From: an uncultured bacterium
Lineage (GTDB): Bacteria; Verrucomicrobiota; Kiritimatiellia; RFP12; UBA1067
Length of the DNA stretch: 35,570 nt
Direction: 5' to 3'
Assembly (NCBI GenBank): GCA_902779075.1
Contig: CACZAK010000020.1
Coordinates: 1-35,570 of the forward strand
In this document: positions 31,901 through 35,570 of the stretch, piece after piece
Numbering within the stretch: position 1 is the first letter of the stretch
How the letters are laid out: each line of letters starts with the position of its first letter
The notes under the pieces: generated by a model
What the model was told of the DNA's origin: nothing
Databases searched by the model: none
Seen by the model: the letters and a program-made list of their open reading frames with translations, nothing else
Program-made: the position numbers and the translations under genes

Positions 31901-34568
31901 GAAACGCGAGTTCGTCTCTCCGCTTTCCGAGGGACTCGCGCTCTACCTGCGGCCGATTGCGGATTCCGCGCCGTCGGGCGACGTCTCCATCGCCGACGAA
32001 AAGGACCCCTCCGCCATCTGGACGGTCGAGGGCGGCGAATGGCTCGTCGCCGCCGAGAGCGGGATGTCCATCGACTTCGAGGACGAGGGCCTGAAGCGGA
32101 TCGACCGCTCCACCGTGCCGGAGCTCGCTTCGCTGGCCTCGCTCATTCCCTCCATCCAGAAGAAGGTTGACCAGATGGACGCGGGGCTCAATCCGCTCGG
32201 CCTCGCTTCGGCCGCGATTCCGTTCGACCTCACGCCGATCGGCGAGGGAGACGACGCGAAGACGCACTTCGAGCAGATCCGCGAGCGCGCCGGCACCGCG
32301 CTCGCCAACGCGCGCAAGCTCCTCGACAAGGCGCAGTTCTACGGGTCGCGCATCCGGATGCTGCAGGAGTCGCAGTTCTCGCGCGAGAACCAGCTCGAGA
32401 CGATGGAGTTGGAGAAGAAGAACGCGCTGATCGAGTACTTCGGCTATCCGTACGAGGGTGACATCGGGCCGAGCGGGACGTACGTGCAGGGCTACGACGG
32501 CCCCGACCTCGTCCACTACGCCTGGATGGAGCCGGAGACGTGCGGCCTTTCAGCGGGCGAGGACGTCAAGTCCGTCACGAAGGCCATCTACAAGTTCGAC
32601 GTGTCGAAGTACACCGGGGGCGCCGCTGACGGAGTGGTGAAAATGTATAACTTCTACGACAAGACCGGGCAGATGACGCTCGAGTTCGAGAAGTCCGCCG
32701 CCGGCATCATCCTGAAGCCGTCCACTGTCACGGGCAAGCGCCGGGCGCAGGGGCGCATCCAGGACGAGCTCGGCAACCTGATCGCCGCCTACGCGAACTT
32801 CAAGTCCGCCATTGCGGCGTGGGACGTTGCCATCCACCAGTTCGACTACGAGAACACGACGATCTGGTCGAAGTTCGGCCGCGACCAAGCCATCCTTGCG
32901 CTGACGGAAATCAAGTACGCGAAGGACGCGGTCTCGGCCTGGACGGACACCGCAAGCAAAATCGCGGCGAATACGCTTGAAGTCTCCATGCGCCTCACGG
33001 GCGCGGCTTCGGACGCCGTCCTCCACTCCGTCCCGAAGGTGGTGGGCGCGGGAATGACCGTGAACGTCGATCCGCAGGCCGCCGCAGCCGCCGTCCAGAA
33101 CGTGCCGCGCCTTGCGGCTACGACGGCCCAGGCGACGGCCCTTGTCGCCGCCAAGAACGCCTTGGTCGAAAACAACGGGTTCGACACGTTCTTGCAGGTG
33201 CTGCTGGACCAGCTGGAGATGGCGAGCGAATACGTCGACAAGTACGACGAGTACTATCAGCGGATGCTCGCCGCCGCCGAGAAGGTGAACGACGCGGCGG
33301 GCGAGGTGCGTTCGGCGTTCGTCGAGCTCCAGACCGCGCAGTGCGCCGTCGAGACCGTCATCGCCGAGGCGGAGCGCCTCCTCGACGAACGCACGCTCGT
33401 CCGCCAGCAGGCAGTTGACTCGCTCACCAAGACGCGCTACAACGAGATGTTCTTCCGCCTTGCGCGCAACAACGCGCTCTCGCGCTACTCCGCACAGTTC
33501 GAGCTCGCTCAGAAGTACGCCTACCTCGCCGCGCAGGCCTACGACTACGAGACGGGCCTGCTCTCCTCCGACCGCCGGAGCGGCGAGCGGTTCCTCGCGC
33601 GCATCGTCGGCGCCCGCACGCTCGGCGAGTTCGACGACGACGGCGACCCGATCGCGGCCTCCGACGCCGCGAAGGGCGACGGCGGGCTCGCCGCCGTCCT
33701 CGCGGAGATGGACGCCAACTGGCTCGTCCTCAAGCCGCGCCTCGGCATCAACAACCCGCAGCCGTACGCCACCTGGTTCTCGCTCCGCCACGACCTCTTC
33801 CGCATCTACGACGAGGAGGACGGCGACAAGGCGTGGAAGACGGAACTCCGGAAGTACGTCGTCGGCGATCTCAACGCGCTGCCCGAGTTCCGCCACTACT
33901 GCCAGCCGCTCGCCGGCTCGTCGGAGCAGAAGGAGCCCGGGCTCGTGATCCCGTTCCCGTCGCTGATCGCCCACGGCTACAACTTCTTCGGGCAGAAGCT
34001 CGTCGGTGGCGACTCCGCGCTCGATTCCACGTACTATGCGACCCACATCGCCTCGGCAGGCATCCACTTCGAGGGCTACGACGACGACTCCCTCGCGAAG
34101 ACGCCGACCGCCTATCTCGTGCCCGTCGGCGAGGACCGCATGAGGGCCGTGGGCGACCGCAGCACCATCCTCTCGTGGAAGGTCGTCGATCAGACCATCC
34201 CCGCACCCTACGTGATCGGTTCCACGCAGCTGGACGATCCCGACTGGACTCCGCTCTACGACGGTGCGACGGGCGGCAACGACCTCGGCGCGCGCATCCG
34301 CAAGCACCCGTCCTTCCGCGCCTACTACGATGACGCGGGCAAGGACCCGAACGACGACTCGCTCGACTGCACGCGCCTCGTTGGGCGTAGCGCGTGGAAC
34401 ACGAAGTGGCTCCTGATCATCCCCGCCGGCTCGCTCGGCGCGGACCGCGCGGCCGCCCTCTCAGCGTTCGTCAACGGCGTCGATTCCAACCGTGACGGCA
34501 AGCTCGACTTCGCGGGCGTCGCCGACATCAAGATCGGCCTCAAAACCTACTCCACAAGCGGAAACTAA
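25923..34568 (+). CDS. Giant secreted LamG-containing protein, 2881 residues
   Basis: The signal peptide is RRLLLLMMAVAATGAALPARA. Residues about 610-780 form a LamG/concanavalin-like jellyroll (GTVMFWVKPGEYVRSILSH, GWLHVAVCLSTTGVVVFVDG, GEVLFWNRALSADEIR). A second LamG-like region lies near 1720-2010 (WTVEFQIVPVSA, GYAGEIGEVRFWEDVY). Residues about 2060-2540 are mostly helical and probably coiled-coil (QFSRENQLETMELEKKNALI, then FGYPYEGDIGP). The C-terminal 340 residues form a distinct domain ending in a DSNRDGKLDF calcium-binding-like motif and LKTYSTSG. No transmembrane anchor is visible. The gene sits 12 bases after the tail-collar gene and 11 before the EF-hand-like gene. Function is unknown; a large adhesin, matrix protein or toxin-like assembly are all possible. 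Confidence 0.88.
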   Translation: MRRLLLLMMAVAATGAALPARAENPTYVLGIPSAPTIYLSGDAADNAWLAANNACPAMSIAATTGGVSRVEFLGAPRMALECAEAGFPLERAKPDYYLADEIEPPDGVDWATTYDAYLALPADARDKFIFDEDDHRLFAARGGVQTFTWYLADGSVRPMTYNVSMSCSGRPRRIYWTDYPYNSPGIDLSGKFVKFFGSDEILTPRYGSVTNVAAGIQQVITNKIVSGLCLDPSTKTLYAYGQLQGQVVMAYYDSGTFERLLHVQVVEVCRPQVNRLKGEIGRPLKPDGRGYDVAGLRPQPTYVQPSDNRGDYYYQHKGMHSYSPKNGNVYPLRPTKDYPSNMEVYWMETDEMEVDWPFELDQYACDWPEDATVFVRGTAAAPGCPIYVPSGYSATLMDYQEPEGHAHAVTGDGTFTTLGEGYSLLKLAADDNVWFVPIHSIMRTNTNYFTLAAEDIRVGVELQLRGGSVAGTAPGFNPACDVSSPGYIYETASAPIWNPDLYVAPKPDTAGGVSTDIAEVSSDTNKYESVIYAVRASGNIEVWWNTAIQEEGMEKPLVIPTLPQVYSVRWPEPGETPQIVLASQLGSASESIFSHNMGLYLSETNSTAALPERKYFDESDGGTVMFWVKPGEYVRSILSHSVVGFGFGAPREDLTVALIDVYRRNGTTYLEFERYEDARYVDYTDPVQLPGNAGWLHVAVCLSTTGVVVFVDGQSVYSGDGSTEGILSGACSGVIGAMSAPTAFTRSGTTVGEVLFWNRALSADEIRLEMLKVHSGRENNLTGCFSFVDGTDLVVTGTDRRTFVEKALGTVCAAHGCLAEENGPPAAGTGVIDADGDVTPKIYVQNDRGKTGYNPNEEHAIVRAGSGGYVAWALRADLNTEGSSAPGVLVEYVKGGRKAMQWFDVAVTNSVYPELAADCVAGKAFPGPHPIDFFDDPWCPEDSWDEPVATAPAFRDRKNQLWARAAGTATMRMYYRMQEGFAFPALDQASWPAVGTAIPWLSLLGGLPSSPSVLSATPHPWTWRVKWPDAVPEIEIGRTLTMAASGFPEVWNCKSVGVVWPATEEARNATAMLFDPTVAQASGFPKTTYATVADAIADLGIKQGAGGNGTLRKGRWTFDGLPPSISKRFYLDTTADVTRCLKLEGEMEDNSAGVSLLHVNVLNASEREVLSSLLDSTASAAGKRAWRTAIAALATKCVKPSPHSGVSEKEDRIDYEPRDHYALFTMGATNYVTLIENDTTNALMNVAQGDPISMHLVKVVPKYYTARVVTREDPLNLLSQQLSIIYGEAFAGEPEQYVFEWKKCRPHADGSVPTDFDDEYTAKFEPTAGLTRFTIGHQGDTLENMVNTYYAVRYRAASESSPAYAAMGYAWSEWTDPPALAEGWVQRVLNNVTPFAQRMRDLAENEAETPVSMIVQAGKPYEGDVALNNDTLKDTGLIQLYETLLSKAESMSLQMGIDDLDANKQLQLAVARLADLYNTLGDEAYIDALNPTIGFGANFNNVEMTGFELDYGALSTALFAFDNQVPTLLDEELALLRGRSGDNAPSTHISPYYNRLVWNFTKGITAGEVAYAVNYDISGNNKGIIDENDAADMYPQGHGDAYGHYLSALSGYYRLLRNPHFTWGAPAMGEMTVADAVVNVDYYDEAQFAKAAYNVAKVAAETVDRTARKAYRDNGGASGAGYLDDDKTRNFGYGEWASRGGFGALCNWAVGNALLPVEPKSGNFWRYAFRNESDFIMLLADEDEESYGDLDPDGQWTVEFQIVPVSAQPSDDANLLTVMGENSAFGFSLADGNKLVFERLSVISATVTNTIYHYAYTNLTESANADSSVTFAVTNGTRILECVFYGTNSVPVALPAGYNAGLQLAQGVDEAPDAPVWDGWACAKWRDPDTGEFLPYVYESTVETTEPSDIVLDSVEIGTVASGENTLVAIRSRGGAATVTLFDKSGAKIVEEAVVGSLGAELRFLLLGEGYAGEIGEVRFWEDVYRTDADLLEKREFVSPLSEGLALYLRPIADSAPSGDVSIADEKDPSAIWTVEGGEWLVAAESGMSIDFEDEGLKRIDRSTVPELASLASLIPSIQKKVDQMDAGLNPLGLASAAIPFDLTPIGEGDDAKTHFEQIRERAGTALANARKLLDKAQFYGSRIRMLQESQFSRENQLETMELEKKNALIEYFGYPYEGDIGPSGTYVQGYDGPDLVHYAWMEPETCGLSAGEDVKSVTKAIYKFDVSKYTGGAADGVVKMYNFYDKTGQMTLEFEKSAAGIILKPSTVTGKRRAQGRIQDELGNLIAAYANFKSAIAAWDVAIHQFDYENTTIWSKFGRDQAILALTEIKYAKDAVSAWTDTASKIAANTLEVSMRLTGAASDAVLHSVPKVVGAGMTVNVDPQAAAAAVQNVPRLAATTAQATALVAAKNALVENNGFDTFLQVLLDQLEMASEYVDKYDEYYQRMLAAAEKVNDAAGEVRSAFVELQTAQCAVETVIAEAERLLDERTLVRQQAVDSLTKTRYNEMFFRLARNNALSRYSAQFELAQKYAYLAAQAYDYETGLLSSDRRSGERFLARIVGARTLGEFDDDGDPIAASDAAKGDGGLAAVLAEMDANWLVLKPRLGINNPQPYATWFSLRHDLFRIYDEEDGDKAWKTELRKYVVGDLNALPEFRHYCQPLAGSSEQKEPGLVIPFPSLIAHGYNFFGQKLVGGDSALDSTYYATHIASAGIHFEGYDDDSLAKTPTAYLVPVGEDRMRAVGDRSTILSWKVVDQTIPAPYVIGSTQLDDPDWTPLYDGATGGNDLGARIRKHPSFRAYYDDAGKDPNDDSLDCTRLVGRSAWNTKWLLIIPAGSLGADRAAALSAFVNGVDSNRDGKLDFAGVADIKIGLKTYSTSGN

Positions 34569-34579
34569 GGAGGGTAACT

Positions 34580-35443
34580 ATGAAACGTTCAATCATGTTG
34601 TTTTGTTCCGTGCCATTCATGGCGTTTGCGGCGAATCCGCCTGCCGCCGTCACTCCGTACACCTTTCTCGGAAGGGTGACGGACGCAACCCACAAGGCGT
34701 TCGCCGGCGATCGCACGGCTACAGTCGAAGTTGCAGACGCTTCAGGCAATGCCCTTAGCACGACCAAGACGTTCTTCCGTGCCGATTCGCGCCGCAACTA
34801 TGTGCTCTCGGTGCCGTTGGCGACCGCTTCCGCAAATGGCTATGCCGTGCAGAACGACGCGCTTGAAATTTCCGTGACGGACGACATCGGCAAGGTCTGG
34901 AACGGCGTGGTCGTCGGTGCGACAGCCGGTGCGCCGGGCGCACTCCGGGAGGTCGATATCGTTCTCGGGGAGGATGCAAATGGCGACGGAATCGACGACG
35001 TGCTCTATGCCGAACTCAAAGCGCAGTGGGAAGACAGCGACTACTGGCGGCGGGGCGAGACGTTCGATCCGACGAAGGACTACGACGGCGACGGCGTCTC
35101 CACGATCACCGAGGCGCTTTCCGGCACCAATCCGTTCGATCCCGAAGACGTGCTGAAAATCACGGCGTTCACGCGCAACACTGCGGGAGGGACGCGTTCC
35201 GTCGTGTCTGGAAATACAGGTACGACTCTTGCCTTCGACGCGATCGGCGGACACGCCTACTCGGTGGAGGAGGCGACCGACCTCACGAAAAAGGACTGGA
35301 AACCATGTTCGTTCACCGTCCCCGGCTCGGATGTTCCCGTGAACGCCATTTCTGTCCCCGCAGGTGCCGGCTTCACCACAAGTACCGTCTATCTGCTTCC
35401 ATCCTCGTCTACCAACGCCTTTTTCCGCGTTCGCACGGACTGA
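34580..35443 (+). CDS. Secreted protein with calcium-binding-like repeats, last gene of the secreted operon
   Basis: 287 residues. The signal peptide is SIMLFCSVPFMAFAANPPA. An N-terminal beta domain (YTFLGRVTDATHKAFAGD) resembles carboxypeptidase-regulatory or Ig-like folds. Near residues 130-190 two Ca-binding-like loops, DANGDGIDDVLYAEL and DYDGDGVSTITEAL, precede GTNPFDPEDVL. This is the thrombospondin-3/dockerin-like pattern often found near the C-terminus of secreted proteins. A terminal beta domain (AYSVEEATDLTKKDW, STNAFFRVRTD) follows. The start follows GGAGGG, the strongest ribosome binding site of the operon. An intrinsic terminator lies 67 bases past the stop. The DSNRDGKLDF motif of the giant protein hints that both act in a calcium-dependent surface structure. 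Confidence 0.82.
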   Translation: MKRSIMLFCSVPFMAFAANPPAAVTPYTFLGRVTDATHKAFAGDRTATVEVADASGNALSTTKTFFRADSRRNYVLSVPLATASANGYAVQNDALEISVTDDIGKVWNGVVVGATAGAPGALREVDIVLGEDANGDGIDDVLYAELKAQWEDSDYWRRGETFDPTKDYDGDGVSTITEALSGTNPFDPEDVLKITAFTRNTAGGTRSVVSGNTGTTLAFDAIGGHAYSVEEATDLTKKDWKPCSFTVPGSDVPVNAISVPAGAGFTTSTVYLLPSSSTNAFFRVRTD

Positions 35444-35510
35444 TCCCTTTTGGGGTGTTTTAAATTCCGCTCAGAGATTCCAAAACTAGGGAATCCTTCT
35501 ATGTGAAGTG

Positions 35511-35530
35511 ACGCCTTTAGCGGCGTTTTT
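35511..35530 (+). terminator. Intrinsic terminator of the secreted operon
   Basis: ACGCC pairs with GGCGT around a 6-base loop, followed by TTTTT. Confidence 0.65.
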
Positions 35531-35532
35531 AC

Positions 35533-35564
35533 GGGGCCGTTCCGCCACGAGGCGGGGCGGCCCC
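35533..35564. repeat. Very stable GC hairpin at the window end
   Basis: GGGGCCG (35533-35539) pairs with CGGCCCC (35558-35564), and CCGCC pairs with GGCGG inside around an ACGA loop. It lies directly after the terminator and may be a second terminator for the other strand or a REP-like element. Confidence 0.6.
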
Positions 35565-35570
35565 CGAAAA

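Noticed and set aside
28086..32516. A 1476-codon open frame on the minus strand, opposite the giant gene
   Set aside because: The translation is Arg/His/Val-rich with no family motifs, signal peptide or ribosome binding site. GC-rich codon use on the plus strand produces such shadows; similar ones lie opposite glnN and GCS2.
32550..34307. A 585-codon minus-strand frame
   Set aside because: It overlaps the well-supported giant gene completely and has shadow-like composition.

Overview
The window looks like part of the chromosome of an anaerobic, GC-rich bacterium of the Verrucomicrobia/Kiritimatiellota group. This is inferred from gene content, with no phylogeny run. The pointers are large secreted LamG and chitobiase-C-terminal-like proteins with a shared C-terminal domain, Tat-exported Gfo/Idh/MocA oxidoreductases next to HEAT-DUF1080 proteins, a type III glutamine synthetase, a Bacteroidetes-like long amidophosphoribosyltransferase and an anaerobe-type BioB. 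There is no sign of a prophage, plasmid or CRISPR array.

Layout. Positions 1-800 (minus): glnB then amt, behind a sigma-54 promoter. Positions 1139-6288 (minus): a tight five-gene operon of two unrelated glutamate-cysteine-ligase-like enzymes, a class II glutamine amidotransferase-like hydrolase, a LarE sulfur transferase and a BioB radical-SAM enzyme. This is a plausible undescribed sulfur or thiol pathway. Positions 6289-8290: an accessory stretch with a short RhuM gene, diverged direct repeats, palindromes and a strongly structured RNA candidate ending in a terminator. Positions 8292-11151: an AT-rich membrane protein gene and a chimeric surface protein gene whose base composition changes part-way through. 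Positions 11190-12194: a vapBC toxin-antitoxin pair followed by a pseudogene remnant that has replaced the end of pdxT. Positions 12154-13833 (minus): pdxS and pdxT. Positions 14285-18463 (plus): glnN, also behind a sigma-54 promoter, then purF. Positions 18616-23013: Tat-exported oxidoreductase, HEAT-DUF1080 protein, Nif3-like protein and a small membrane protein. Positions 23032-23115: tRNA-Leu(UAG). Positions 23155-35443: four secreted-protein genes in a row, including one of 2881 residues, ending at an intrinsic terminator.

How the genes work together. PII, Amt and GlnN form a nitrogen regulon tied together by two nearly identical -24/-12 promoters. PdxS/PdxT and PurF are glutamine-dependent enzymes. 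The oxidoreductase and DUF1080 pair fit oxidation of a glycoside to a 3-keto form followed by cleavage in the periplasm. The four-gene secreted operon probably builds a surface or extracellular assembly of unknown purpose.

The most unusual signals are the purF gene, which stays open through six in-frame insertions of palindromic or tandem-repeat DNA of a kind also found between genes here; the five-gene sulfur operon; the structured leader RNA at 7953-8180; and the giant secreted operon.
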